This document shows positions 17,220 through 27,574 of a DNA stretch of 64,000 nucleotides, in pieces. How positions within the stretch are numbered: the first letter of the stretch is position 1; each line of letters starts with the position of its first letter. The notes beneath the pieces are model-generated. The model was given only the letters and a program-made list of their open reading frames with translations. It had not been told where the DNA came from and ran no database searches. The position numbers were made by a program, and so were the translations under genes. This stretch comes from Chryseobacterium sp. 7 (GTDB lineage: Bacteria; Bacteroidota; Bacteroidia; Flavobacteriales; Weeksellaceae), in the NCBI RefSeq assembly GCF_003663845.1, contig NZ_RCCA01000001.1, positions 1,736,001 to 1,800,000 of the forward strand. Direction: 5' to 3'.

Positions 17220-17885
17220 TTCCAAAAAAAAACTGTCTGATTCATCAGGTCAGACAGCACTCGAAATATTCTCTTTTCACCACTTGTATTTTTTTCGTGG
17301 TCTATGGCTCAAATATGAAAATTTTTAACGGAAACAAGAAAAAATGTTGTACTACATGTGTACTACACGGTGTGTTTTATCTTTTAAATAACTGATATGT
17401 AGTGTTTTGTGTTTTTGCGTTATTTTGTGGGTTTATTGATGAAAAAAAGAGCTGGCAACTATAAACGGTCTCATTTTTTCAATTTTATTTCTTATAAAGC
17501 ATCTCATTTGAGACTATTTAAGGATCAATTTTAATTTTGATTTTCAAATTACTTTCAATTATGATTTTTATTGAAAAATTGTATTGACCTTTTATCTCTA
17601 GAAATAAGTGTGATAAAAGGTAAAAGTAATTTGAAAATGTAACATGTTGACATCTAAATAATTATGAGCTTGTTGTACGTGTGTAGTATCATCTTTTTTT
17701 GTTTTTTATTCAAAATATATAAGTTTTGCAATGAGTTCTGTTGAGAATATTGTACGATAAGTTTTGTTTTGTTGAATTTATGATAATGCTTGTCTGAATC
17801 TTATTAAGATGGCTTAAAATCAGAAAGTGAAACGGACTTTGGATAGTATTTCAACAGGCTTCCCACAATAACTTTAAATTAATTT
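17220..17885. other. Long intergenic region with structured inverted repeats
   Basis: No gene is seen in 666 bp. It holds two copies of TGTACTACA near 17345-17365, a related TGTACGTGTGTAGTAT near 17675, and a cloverleaf-like set of inverted repeats at 17540-17638. The rest is AT-rich leader of the metalloprotease gene. Confidence 0.6.
17540..17638. ncRNA. Cloverleaf-like nested inverted repeat (possible structured RNA or small mobile element)
   Basis: A perfect 16-bp outer inverted repeat (17540-17555 with 17623-17638) encloses two smaller hairpins. One pairs CAATT/AATTG (17556-17560 with 17577-17581) and includes ATTTTT-ATTG-AAAAAT. The other is CCTTTTATC (17588-17596) with GATAAAAGG (17612-17620). 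No known RNA family is recognised. Confidence 0.4.
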
Positions 17886-20885
17886 ATGAAAAAAAGAATT
17901 TTATTAGTTTGCGCGTTAGCATCTTGTTTTACCGTTTTCAATGCTCAGAGATGGGAATCTGTTTCCCAGAAATCTTCGCAGATAAGAGAAGGTGTGGTAG
18001 TACAGCAGTCTTACAGAGTAGACCTGAAATCTCTGAGAGACCTGCTTAAAAATGCTGAAGAAACAGGTAAAAATGCCAGACCTGTTGTTATTTCTTTACC
18101 AACAGCAGAAGGAAAGATAGAGAAATTTTCCGTGTACAGTAATCCTGTGATGGATAGATCGCTGGTAGAAAAATATCAGTTGGGATCGTATGTAGGAGTA
18201 GGGATAGATGATCCTTCTAAATACTTAAGATTCAGCATATCCCCGAATGATATGCAGTCTATGATCATTAAAAATGGTATATTTCAGTTTATAGAGCCCA
18301 TCAGTAAAGATAAACAGACATATGGTGTCTTTTATAAATCTAATGAAACCGGAGAACATGGTTTCAAATGCGACACAGGAGAACATCATCTAAATGATAT
18401 TAATAAATTGGTGGCAAATGGTAAAAATATGCTTTCGGGAGTAGGAATTACTAACAGACCTACTAATACAAAATACAGAAACTTCAGAATGGCATTGTCC
18501 GTTACCGGAGAATACAGCCAATATCAGCTGACAGCGGCAGGAACACCGGCTAATGCAACAGATGATGCAAAAAAAGGAGTGATTTTAGCAGCAATGAATA
18601 ATACAATGACCCGTATAAATGGCGTCTTTGAACGTGATTTCGGTGCTCACTTAACTGTTCAGAACTTTCCGGATCTTATCTATCTTGATGCAGCTGCTGA
18701 TCCCTATTCAAACGATTTAAATACGCAATTACAGCAAACCCTTACTACCGTCGTAGGAAATGCCAATTATGACATAGGGCATGTTCTTAATCAAAATGCA
18801 GAAAGAAGCGGAAACGCAGGCGGAATTGGAATTGTATGTACAGATCCTGCTAATAACACAGATAAACAAAAAGGATCAGCATTTACACAAGGTCCTGTAC
18901 CTGTAGGCGAAGTGTTTGACTTTACTGCTGCTCATGAAATGGGGCATCAATTGGGTGCTAATCACACATTTTCAAATACTTCCGTTACAGATGCCAACAA
19001 AGGAGCCAATGTAGAACCTGGAGGAGGAACTACCATTATGGGGTATGCGGGGATTACCTATGATAATGTACAGGCTAATGCAGATGGCTATTTTCATTAC
19101 AAATCAATTGATCAGGTATTAACCAACCTGGAAAATAAGACTAACTGCGGAACGTCTTTGGACATCAATAATAACACAGCGCCGGTTATTAATGCTTTGG
19201 TGGCTTACAATATTCCTAAAGGGACAGCATATTATCTTGATGCTTCGGCTGCCGATGCAGAAAGTGATCCTGTAAACTATACCTGGGAACAGAATGACAG
19301 TACAGATGAATTTTCTACAATTTCAGGAGACAGCGGATGGGGCTATAATCCAAAAGGAGCTTTAACAAGATCATTACCCGGATCACCAAACGGAAGAAGA
19401 TATTTTCCTAAACTGGAAACGGTGGTTAATGGTGCTTTAACCAATAAACAGGATTGGGAAACCGTATCTTACATTCCTCGTGTATTGAACTATGCTGTAA
19501 CGGTAAGAGATCAAAATCCGCAGCGTCCAATGGTTTCCACTTCTACAACCACTGTTACTGTAGGAAATGACGGACCTTTCAAATTCAATGGGCTTACTGC
19601 ATCATCAGTATTGTACAATAATGCAGCAAACACTATTTATTGGGATATGGCTAATACCAATGCAGCTCCTTACAATGTGGCAAGTGTAAAAATTGACTAC
19701 ACCACCAATAACGGAACTACATGGACGGATCTTGTAGCGGCAGCTCCTAATACAGGAAGTTATAGCGCACAAATGCCTGCGAATCTAAGCGGAGCGATAA
19801 AACTGAGAGTATCTGCGGTTGGAAATGTATTTTATGCAGTATCACCAGCTATTAATGTAGGTGCTGCTCCTACATCGTCTACTTCAGCGCCTACAGGTAT
19901 TGCTACAATAGATACCGAAGTTTTCAAAACAACAGCAAGAGTATCATGGAACAGTGTTCCTGGAGCTACTTATTCCATTAATTACAGGAAAGCAGGAACA
20001 GTAAACTGGTCTAATGCGGTAAGCCCGGCAAATTCAGTTGTACTGAATAATCTGGAAGATGAAACCGACTATGAAGTACAGGTGGCTGCCGTAGTTAATT
20101 CAGCTGCAGGAGCTTTTTCTAATAATTATACTTTCAAAACAAAGGGATTAAAAACAGGAGCTGATTATTGTATATTAAATTCAGGATCACCTTATTATGC
20201 AGGAATTGTATCTGCTAAAGTAGCGAATCTGGATTATTTCAATGGCGTTGCAAGGTCATATATAGATTTAAGTGAGGATACTTCTAAAATAATTAATCTT
20301 GTTCAGGGCAATTCTTATACACTAAAGCCTGCTGTTGTTAATTTACTTGCTGCAGCAAATGAAAATGTTTCTGTTTGGATTGATTATAACAGAAATGGAG
20401 TTTTTGAAAGTACAGAGAGAGTGAGCAGTATATCAGGGGCAGCACCGAAAGGACTTGTGAATTTTGGAGATCATACCTTTACTGTTCCAGCTACATCATA
20501 TGCCGGAGATAAATTATTAAGGATGAGGATTATTGGTAAGTTTTCAACGGCTGCTCTGGCTAATACATGTGGCGAACTGGCAAGCCAGGCGGGTGGTATT
20601 TTGGATCTCCCGGTAAAAATTACAGCAGGTACGCTTGCTGTGAGAGAAGCGGTAGACACAAAAACATCAGAAGTATCTATTTACCCTAACCCTGCAGATA
20701 CATTTGTAGAAGTGAAAAACCTTAAAGGTAAAGCAGATTACAAAATCTACAGTGCAGACGGAAGACTTGTTCAGGAAGGTAATATTGAAGGAAGAATCAA
20801 CGTAGCTTCTCTGGTAAAAGGAATGTATGTGGTTACCATAAAAGATGAGAAAAATACTTACAACACCAAATTAATCAAAAAATAA
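17886..20885 (+). CDS. Secreted reprolysin-like zinc metalloprotease with T9SS sorting tail
   Basis: The 999-residue protein has a signal peptide ending near FNAQ and an N-terminal pro-region (about 25-190). A metzincin catalytic domain follows, with HEMGHQLGANH (His350, His354, His360 bind zinc) and a Met-turn in IMGYAG. After it come an Ig/PKD-like stretch, a fibronectin type III domain (about 670-755), a GEVED domain (about 830-905) and a C-terminal T9SS type A domain ending in KLIKK. It is exported to the periplasm, carried out by the type IX system and held at or released from the surface. Likely roles are protein degradation or virulence. Confidence 0.93.
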   Translation: MKKRILLVCALASCFTVFNAQRWESVSQKSSQIREGVVVQQSYRVDLKSLRDLLKNAEETGKNARPVVISLPTAEGKIEKFSVYSNPVMDRSLVEKYQLGSYVGVGIDDPSKYLRFSISPNDMQSMIIKNGIFQFIEPISKDKQTYGVFYKSNETGEHGFKCDTGEHHLNDINKLVANGKNMLSGVGITNRPTNTKYRNFRMALSVTGEYSQYQLTAAGTPANATDDAKKGVILAAMNNTMTRINGVFERDFGAHLTVQNFPDLIYLDAAADPYSNDLNTQLQQTLTTVVGNANYDIGHVLNQNAERSGNAGGIGIVCTDPANNTDKQKGSAFTQGPVPVGEVFDFTAAHEMGHQLGANHTFSNTSVTDANKGANVEPGGGTTIMGYAGITYDNVQANADGYFHYKSIDQVLTNLENKTNCGTSLDINNNTAPVINALVAYNIPKGTAYYLDASAADAESDPVNYTWEQNDSTDEFSTISGDSGWGYNPKGALTRSLPGSPNGRRYFPKLETVVNGALTNKQDWETVSYIPRVLNYAVTVRDQNPQRPMVSTSTTTVTVGNDGPFKFNGLTASSVLYNNAANTIYWDMANTNAAPYNVASVKIDYTTNNGTTWTDLVAAAPNTGSYSAQMPANLSGAIKLRVSAVGNVFYAVSPAINVGAAPTSSTSAPTGIATIDTEVFKTTARVSWNSVPGATYSINYRKAGTVNWSNAVSPANSVVLNNLEDETDYEVQVAAVVNSAAGAFSNNYTFKTKGLKTGADYCILNSGSPYYAGIVSAKVANLDYFNGVARSYIDLSEDTSKIINLVQGNSYTLKPAVVNLLAAANENVSVWIDYNRNGVFESTERVSSISGAAPKGLVNFGDHTFTVPATSYAGDKLLRMRIIGKFSTAALANTCGELASQAGGILDLPVKITAGTLAVREAVDTKTSEVSIYPNPADTFVEVKNLKGKADYKIYSADGRLVQEGNIEGRINVASLVKGMYVVTIKDEKNTYNTKLIKK

Positions 20886-20952
20886 ATGACACTAATGAAT
20901 CTCCGTATCAGGATCTAAAAGCGGAGAGAAAAAGAATTATTTCAAGAGGGAA

Positions 20953-20985
20953 AAAAGGCTGTCTTCACCAGAAGGCAGCCTTTTG
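20953..20985. terminator. Terminator between convergent protease and monooxygenase genes
   Basis: AAGGCTGTCTT pairs with a GAAGGCAGCCTT arm around CACCA. Both sides carry A/T runs, so it may act in both directions. Confidence 0.75.
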
Positions 20986-21009
20986 ATTATCTAGGACTTG
21001 ACAGACGAA

Positions 21010-22170
21010 TTACGTCAGGTGACCATTAAAAAAGTCAAGCATCGTGTTTAATGAGGTTTCAGAATGCATCCGTTCTCCATTTTCAAGAGATTCTTCCGTG
21101 GCAAGAGCGGCTCTTTTTCGCATCACCTGTTCGTAACTGGAAATAGCTTCCTGTAAAGTATTGTAACGGTTATCTGTTAAATATTCACTTAGCTCAAGAG
21201 CGTCCAGCATGGCCATATTCGCACCTTCTCCCGCAAATGGAGGCATTACATGGGCTGCATCACCTATCAGTGTTAAATTAGATTGAGACTCCCAGGTCTG
21301 ATCCAAAGGCATATAGTAAATCAAACGAGGAATAAAAGGTGTTTTTGCATTTTTAAAAAGTTCCTCCCAGACAGAGCTCCATTCAGAATATTCTGTATTA
21401 AACCATTGCAGCATCTGTGCATTATCAGAAAAATCAAGACCACTGGTAGCTGCCCAGTTTTCATCAGCTTTAAAGCTTGCATAAAATCCCAAATCTCCAT
21501 TCCCTTTCTGACCGAGCAGAATATTTTGGTTATTTCCAAATGCCATTATTTTGCCACCTTTTATTATAGAATCAATCTGAGGAGCATTCTCTTTGGACAC
21601 ATTGCCTTCCAGCATAATAACTCCAGAATAAACAGGTTTAATATCAGTGAGATAAGGTCGGATTTTAGAATTGGCTCCATCCCCGGCAATGACAAGATCT
21701 GCATACGCTGAGCTTCCGTTTTTAAAATGCATCAGCCAGCCTTCACCCTTAGGTTCCATCGATAGAAAATGACTGTCCCAGACTACTGTTTCAGGATATA
21801 AAGAATCCAGCAGCATATTTCTTAAAGGACCACGATCTATTTCCGGACGGAAATGCTCATGACCAAAATCCTCTTCAGGCTTAGTTTCATGATCGTTAAA
21901 AAAAATTTCAGCCTTTTCATTCATGATCAGAGTTCTGTCTGCACCAGGACGGAAAGTCTTTTTGAATTCCTCCAGTAATTCTGCCTTACGAATGGCTGCC
22001 AACCCGGAATCTTCATGCATATCAAGAGGAGAGCCCTGTACCCTTGCATCTTTATTAAAGTCTCTTTCATATACTTTTACTTCAGCACCTTTCAGTTGTA
22101 AAAGTCTTGCCAGTGTAAGTCCTGCAGGACCGCCACCAACGATTGCTATTGATTTATTGTCTATCAGCAT
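21010..22170 (-). CDS. FAD-dependent monooxygenase, TetX-like
   Basis: The 386-residue protein matches the length and layout of Tet(X). It has an N-terminal dinucleotide site GGGPAGLTLARLLQLKG with YERD, an Arg-containing RNMLLDSL stretch, and the FAD motif GDAAHVMPPFAGEGANMAM. By eye it resembles Tet(X) along the whole sequence but is clearly divergent. Tet(X) enzymes hydroxylate tetracyclines; homologs of this type may act on other aromatics, so resistance is only a possibility. It lies 27 bp after an AraC gene in one operon and near an RND efflux operon. Confidence 0.85.
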   Translation of the reverse strand: MLIDNKSIAIVGGGPAGLTLARLLQLKGAEVKVYERDFNKDARVQGSPLDMHEDSGLAAIRKAELLEEFKKTFRPGADRTLIMNEKAEIFFNDHETKPEEDFGHEHFRPEIDRGPLRNMLLDSLYPETVVWDSHFLSMEPKGEGWLMHFKNGSSAYADLVIAGDGANSKIRPYLTDIKPVYSGVIMLEGNVSKENAPQIDSIIKGGKIMAFGNNQNILLGQKGNGDLGFYASFKADENWAATSGLDFSDNAQMLQWFNTEYSEWSSVWEELFKNAKTPFIPRLIYYMPLDQTWESQSNLTLIGDAAHVMPPFAGEGANMAMLDALELSEYLTDNRYNTLQEAISSYEQVMRKRAALATEESLENGERMHSETSLNTMLDFFNGHLT

Positions 22171-22197
22171 TGTTTATTTAAATTTTACAATGCAAAG

Positions 22198-22953
22198 TTA
22201 TTTTCCTTTCAATACAGATAATAGTACAAATCGGTCGTTTTTATTTTTGGATAATTCTTTGGGAGCAACCCCTGAAAATTTCTTCACTTCTTTGATGAAG
22301 TGATTCTGATCAGTATAATTAAGTTCCGGGAAAAGCCTTCCCTGTGCAATATGTTCCAATGATGCTCTGAAGCGTAAAATAGTAGAATAGGCTTTTAATG
22401 ATAAGCCGAGCTGTTTGGTAAAATAACGGTTGATCTGTCTGCTGCTCCAACCCGTTTTTTCAGAAAGTTCCTGCACACTCATTTCGCCCTTTGAAGAATA
22501 AACCAACTCGAAAAGCCGGAGTTTTCTCTCATCTGTTTTTTGAGGAAGAAGCTCTTTTATTTTGTGAATGGCTTTGGTACAGCAATGATTAAAATCCTTT
22601 AAGTCTTCAGCTTTAAAATTCCAAAAATCGGAGGGAAGCTCTTTTCCGATATTCAATAAATCGGCAATGGAAGTATTCAAAATATATTCTACCGCAAGAG
22701 GTTTGAAGCTGACGATAAAAGCAGTCGTATGAGGAGCAATATACCTTTGCTCCGGATAAGTTTCCAGCCCTAGAAGGGTAATATGAAAAGGTTCTGAAGG
22801 AGATTTTGAGAAAAACAAATCAATTCTTCCGTCAGGAATAATCACCACTTCTTTAGCCTCATCCGAATGGTTCTGAAAAGTGCCCAGATTTTCAACAAAA
22901 TCTGCCATCTCTTCGTCTGGTTCTATGAATGTATAAGTGAAATCGTTATCCAT
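22198..22953 (-). CDS. AraC-family regulator (DUF6597-type N-terminus)
   Basis: The 251-residue protein has an N-terminal ligand-binding half with IPDGRIDLFFSKSP (the DUF6597 signature region) and a C-terminal AraC HTH (about 150-240), including SSRQINRYFTKQLGLSLKAY. It precedes the TetX-like gene in one operon (27-bp gap) and is divergent from the RND efflux operon (296-bp gap), so it may regulate both. The ligand is unknown. Confidence 0.88.
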   Translation of the reverse strand: MDNDFTYTFIEPDEEMADFVENLGTFQNHSDEAKEVVIIPDGRIDLFFSKSPSEPFHITLLGLETYPEQRYIAPHTTAFIVSFKPLAVEYILNTSIADLLNIGKELPSDFWNFKAEDLKDFNHCCTKAIHKIKELLPQKTDERKLRLFELVYSSKGEMSVQELSEKTGWSSRQINRYFTKQLGLSLKAYSTILRFRASLEHIAQGRLFPELNYTDQNHFIKEVKKFSGVAPKELSKNKNDRFVLLSVLKGK

Positions 22954-23249
22954 ACTTACGGCCTTTTCAGGCTGGTTTTAACAGAGAAAATTACGAAAAA
23001 TCAATAAATCATGAAGTGTGCAGACAAAATAATGTCTGAAACCGCGATGATAAGACCTTAAATATTATAACTCTATTCGGTTTTTAGGTTTAATAATTAT
23101 ATTAAAATATCTAAATATCTGTAAAAATTGGATTCTAATTAAATTTTGTACAATTTTTTGAAAAAAGTATTTGTTAAAGTACTACTTTTATGTTGATAAA
23201 ATAAAACTATTCAACCCTTCTTATTTTTATTTTATACAAATGCATTACT

Positions 23250-24398
23250 ATGAAAAAAAATAAATATATCCTTCTTATTCCGGTTATATTATTTTCCTGT
23301 GCTAAAAAGAAAACAGAAAAAAAACAGGAAATTCAAAGCTATCAGGTTCTTACTCTGAGCCCTCAAGAAGTTACCGTATACAATGATTTTCCGGCATCTG
23401 TTCAGGGACAGAATGTTGTGGAAATAAAACCCATGGTGTCTGGTTACCTTCAGGATATCTATGTTCCGGAAGGGGCATCAGTAACTAAAGGACAGTTATT
23501 ATTCAGAATAAAAAATCCTCAGTATGAGCAGGATATCATTACCGCCAAAGCAGCCATAAAAAGTGCAGAAGCCAATGTAAATGCCGCCAGGATGAACGTT
23601 GAAAAAGCACGTCCACTGGTACAGCAGGAAATTGTAAGTAAATATGAATTGAGCGCAGCTCAGTATACGCTACAATCCCAACAGGCAGCTCTGGCACAGG
23701 CAAAGGCAAACCTTGCGAATGCTCAAACCAATCAGGGATATACCTATATAAGAAGTCCTCAGAGCGGTACAATTGGCCTTATCCCTTATAAAATTGGAGC
23801 TTTGGTAAGCAGTACCACTACAGATCCTCTTACAATACTTTCCAATACTACCAATGTATTTGCTTATTTCTCTCTCAATGAGAAAGAATTACTGAATTTT
23901 ATGAACAGTATGAAAGGAAATACCACTGCAGAAAAACTGCATAATATGCCTCCGGTTACTCTGGTATTGGCTGATGGAACGGTATATCCTGAAAAAGGAA
24001 GATTAGAAACCGCAGGCGGAGGAATTAACAGCAGTACAGGAACAGCTACTTTCAAAGCGATATTTAATAATGGACTGGGGATCATACAAAATGGAGCAAG
24101 TGCAACAATCCGTATCCCTTCAAACTTGGATAATGCGCTGCTGATACCGCAGACCGCAGTATATCAGATGCAGGATAAGTCATTTGTTTATAAAGTCACC
24201 CACGGAAATATGGTAATGAGCGAAGCTGTAACCACTTCACCTACAGATGACGGAAATTTTGTGGTGATAAATAGCGGAGTGAAAGCAGGCGATCAGCTTG
24301 TTCTGAACGGTTTAAATATCAGCGATAGTACAGTAATAAAGCCGAAGAAGACTAATGCCGCAGACCTCTATCGTAATATGAAATCTAAAGCCAACTAA
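23250..24398 (+). CDS. RND efflux periplasmic adaptor (MFP) lipoprotein
   Basis: The 382-residue protein has a lipoprotein signal (LLIPVILFSC, Cys17). It then has the membrane-fusion-protein layout: lipoyl half (EIKPMVSGYLQDIYVPEGASVTKG shortened), alpha-hairpin (about 95-165), second lipoyl half (GYTYIRSPQSGTIGLI) and beta-barrel. It links the RND pump to the outer-membrane channel. It is the first gene of a complete three-gene AcrAB-TolC-like operon, 5 bp before the pump gene. The upstream region has only a weak -7-like TACTTTTA. Confidence 0.93.
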   Translation: MKKNKYILLIPVILFSCAKKKTEKKQEIQSYQVLTLSPQEVTVYNDFPASVQGQNVVEIKPMVSGYLQDIYVPEGASVTKGQLLFRIKNPQYEQDIITAKAAIKSAEANVNAARMNVEKARPLVQQEIVSKYELSAAQYTLQSQQAALAQAKANLANAQTNQGYTYIRSPQSGTIGLIPYKIGALVSSTTTDPLTILSNTTNVFAYFSLNEKELLNFMNSMKGNTTAEKLHNMPPVTLVLADGTVYPEKGRLETAGGGINSSTGTATFKAIFNNGLGIIQNGASATIRIPSNLDNALLIPQTAVYQMQDKSFVYKVTHGNMVMSEAVTTSPTDDGNFVVINSGVKAGDQLVLNGLNISDSTVIKPKKTNAADLYRNMKSKAN

Positions 24399-24403
24399 CA
24401 GCC

Positions 24404-27400
24404 ATGCTTAAACTATTTATTCGAAGACCGGTATTGAGTACGGTAATTTCCGTAATCATTGTGGTGTTGGGTATTCTCGGGATTAGCAGTTTACCCGTGG
24501 CACAGTATCCTAATATTGCCCCGCCTACCATTCAGGTTTCGGCCTCGTATCCGGGAGCCAATACTACAACATTGATCAACAGTGTTGTTTTTCCACTAGA
24601 GCAACAGATTAACGGGGTGGAAGGAATGACTTATATGACTTCTTCTGCCAGTAATACGGGGTCTGCCAGTATCAGTGTTTATTTTGATGTAGGAGTAGAT
24701 CCTAATCAGGCTGCTGTAGATGTACAAAACAGAATCAGTACCATATTATCTAAATTGCCACAGGCTGTAACACAGGCAGGGGTTACCGTAAGAAAACAGC
24801 AAAGTAGTAACGTGCTTATTTTAGGCTTGTTTAGTGAGCGGGCACAATATGATCAGAAGTTTTTACAGAATTATGCTGCCATAAACCTTGTTCCCCAGCT
24901 GCAAAGAGCAAAAGGAGTAGGAGGTGCCACCATATTTGGAGGAGCAATGACTTACGCCATGCGTATTTGGCTTCAGCCTGATAAAATGGCAGCTTACGGA
25001 TTGGTTCCTTCTGATGTAACAGCAGTTTTGAATGCCCAGAATTTTAATGCAGCTCCCGGTAAAATAGGAGATAATCTGGCACAGGCATTTCAATATGATA
25101 TTACGTATTCCGGTACGTTGGTTTCAATAGAACAGTTCAAAAAGGTTGTTGTTAAATCTATGGGGAACGGACAGTATCTTTACCTGAAAGATATTGCCCG
25201 GATAGATCTGGGGACTCAAACTTATACCAGTGCCACGGCTATCAATGGAAAACCCGCAGTAGCAATTGCAATCAGCCAGACTCCAGGTTCTAATGCCCAG
25301 CAGGTAATTGTAGGAGCCCAAAAAGTAATGGCAGACGCTTCAAAAAATTTCCCATCCGGAATTAAAATGATAGAACTGGTTAATATCAATAACTTCCTGA
25401 GTGAGAGTATTTCCAAAGTACTGCATACCCTCGTGGAATGTTTTATATTGGTATTTCTCGTTATTCTTATCTTTTTGCAGGATGTACGTTCTACTATTAT
25501 TCACGGGGTTTCCGTTCCTGTATCTATTATTGGAACATTCTTTTTCCTGTATTTGTTTGGCTATAGTCTTAACTTGCTTACCTTATTTGCTTTGGTATTG
25601 GCCATCGGAATCGTGGTGGATGATGCTGTAGTGGTGGTAGAAGCAGTACACAGTAAATTGGAACATGGCTATACCTCACCCCGAAAAGCAGCCATTGATG
25701 CAATGGGAGAAATTGCCCCGGCAATTGTTTCTATTACATTGGTGATGGCGTCTGTATTTCTTCCCGTAACATTTTTGGGAGGATCTGCCGGAGTATTTTA
25801 TAAGCAGTTCGGAATTACACTTGCCGTAGCTATTATGATTTCGGCAGTCAATGCACTTACCTTAAGCCCAGCTCTGGCTGCAATGTTCCTTCGTCCTCCA
25901 AAGCATGAGCAGGATGAGGAGAAGAAAGGATTCTTGCAAAAAATAAAGAAAGGATTCAATGCAAATTATGAAAAGCTGATTAATAAATATATCTCCAGTG
26001 TTGGGTTTCTGATCAGAAGAAAATGGCTGACGTTAACCTTAGTAATCTGTTTTGGCGGTTTGTTTTATTTCACTATTAAAAGTGTGGCATCCAGTTTTGT
26101 CCCTTCTGAGGATATGGGAACCATTTTTGTGAATGTTACTCTTCCTGCTGCGGCAACCAAAGAAAGAGTACAGGCTATTAATAAACAGATTGATAATATT
26201 GCCCATACTATTCCGGAGATACAGGCATCCATGACGACATTAGGCCAAAATCAGCTTGGAGGAAGCGGAAGTTCCTATGGAATGCTTATCCTAAGACTTA
26301 CTCCATGGAGCCAAAGACCGGGAGTCACAGATAAAGATGTAATCCAGCAGCTCACAGAAAAAACAAAAAATATTGAAGGTGCTTCCATCAACTTTATGCA
26401 GCAGCCTACTATCAGTGGTTTTGGAACCAGTGGTGGGTTTACATTCCAACTGGAAGACAGAGGTGGACATAGCATAAGCGATTTTTATGGTGTTTCTCAA
26501 AACTTTCTGGCAGCATTGAACAAGAGAAGCGAAATTCAGTATGCAGCCACAGCGTTTAATCCCAACTTTCCGCAATATGAAGTAGATGTAAATGTGGCGA
26601 AATGTGAAGACAACGGCATACAACCATCAGAAATACTTAATTTGATGAATGTATACTACGGAAGTTCTTATGTAAGTAATTTCACAGAGTTTGGGCAGCA
26701 GTATCAGATTATTCTTCAGGCAGACAATCCTTATCGAGGTACTGTTGAGCAAATGAATAATATTAAAATAAGAACGGCAAGCGGAACAATGAGCCCTATC
26801 TCGGAATATATTACCATGAAAAAGGTATATGGTCCTTCCTCCGTTTCAAGATTTAATATGTACAATGCTATTTCTGTGAGTGGTTCTCCCAATACCGGTT
26901 ACAGTACAGGACAAGCGATGCAAGCTATTAATGAAATTGCCGCGCAGACGTTGCCGCCTGGTTATAGCTTTGAATATAGTGGAATCAGTAAAGAAGAGCA
27001 AAGCTCCGGTTCTCAGGCCGGAATTATATTCCTGTTAAGCCTTTGTTTTGTATATCTGCTTTTGAGCGCTTTATATGAAAGCTATATTCTTCCTCTTGCT
27101 GTAATTCTTTCTTTACCTGTGGGATTAAGCGGAATTTTTGTCTTTGTGAAACTATTCGGGATAGATAATAATATTTACATACAGATCTGTATGATTATGC
27201 TGATAGGACTTCTCGCAAAAAATGCCATTCTGATGGTAGAACTTTCCCTTGAAAAAAGACGTGAAGGAATGGGGTTACTGGACAGTGCTCTGGCAGGGGC
27301 GAAGATAAGAATCAGACCTATTCTGATGACCTCGCTGGCTTTTATTTTCGGATTAATGCCTCTGATGTTTTCAAGTGGTGTAGGAGCCAATGGAAACAAA

Positions 27401-27559
27401 TCTATTGGAATAGGCTCTATTGGAGGGATGTTGTTTGGAACCATCCTGGGAATCTTTGTTATTCCGGGGCTATATGTCATTTTTCAAGGCTTGCAGGAAA
27501 AAGCAGGAACCAATAAGTACGATGAAAATGATGAACTTATTGTTGAACACAAAAAATAA
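24404..27559 (+). CDS. RND multidrug efflux pump, HAE-1 (AcrB) family
   Basis: The 1,051-residue protein is the normal HAE-1 length. The N-terminal FIRRPVLSTVISVIIVVLGI helix, two large periplasmic loops and twelve predicted helices are present. The proton-relay aspartates occur in GIVVDDAVVVVEAVH (helix 4). The C-terminal half repeats the fold with LLAKNAILMVELS. It exports drugs or other amphiphilic compounds using the proton gradient. It is in an operon with its adaptor and outer-membrane channel genes. Confidence 0.95.
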   Translation: MLKLFIRRPVLSTVISVIIVVLGILGISSLPVAQYPNIAPPTIQVSASYPGANTTTLINSVVFPLEQQINGVEGMTYMTSSASNTGSASISVYFDVGVDPNQAAVDVQNRISTILSKLPQAVTQAGVTVRKQQSSNVLILGLFSERAQYDQKFLQNYAAINLVPQLQRAKGVGGATIFGGAMTYAMRIWLQPDKMAAYGLVPSDVTAVLNAQNFNAAPGKIGDNLAQAFQYDITYSGTLVSIEQFKKVVVKSMGNGQYLYLKDIARIDLGTQTYTSATAINGKPAVAIAISQTPGSNAQQVIVGAQKVMADASKNFPSGIKMIELVNINNFLSESISKVLHTLVECFILVFLVILIFLQDVRSTIIHGVSVPVSIIGTFFFLYLFGYSLNLLTLFALVLAIGIVVDDAVVVVEAVHSKLEHGYTSPRKAAIDAMGEIAPAIVSITLVMASVFLPVTFLGGSAGVFYKQFGITLAVAIMISAVNALTLSPALAAMFLRPPKHEQDEEKKGFLQKIKKGFNANYEKLINKYISSVGFLIRRKWLTLTLVICFGGLFYFTIKSVASSFVPSEDMGTIFVNVTLPAAATKERVQAINKQIDNIAHTIPEIQASMTTLGQNQLGGSGSSYGMLILRLTPWSQRPGVTDKDVIQQLTEKTKNIEGASINFMQQPTISGFGTSGGFTFQLEDRGGHSISDFYGVSQNFLAALNKRSEIQYAATAFNPNFPQYEVDVNVAKCEDNGIQPSEILNLMNVYYGSSYVSNFTEFGQQYQIILQADNPYRGTVEQMNNIKIRTASGTMSPISEYITMKKVYGPSSVSRFNMYNAISVSGSPNTGYSTGQAMQAINEIAAQTLPPGYSFEYSGISKEEQSSGSQAGIIFLLSLCFVYLLLSALYESYILPLAVILSLPVGLSGIFVFVKLFGIDNNIYIQICMIMLIGLLAKNAILMVELSLEKRREGMGLLDSALAGAKIRIRPILMTSLAFIFGLMPLMFSSGVGANGNKSIGIGSIGGMLFGTILGIFVIPGLYVIFQGLQEKAGTNKYDENDELIVEHKK

Positions 27560-27574
27560 TCCTACGATAAAAGT

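Noticed and set aside
17063..17395. A plus-strand frame running past the end of the second TPR-HTH gene
   Set aside because: It overlaps that gene in another frame for most of its length and its composition is not protein-like.
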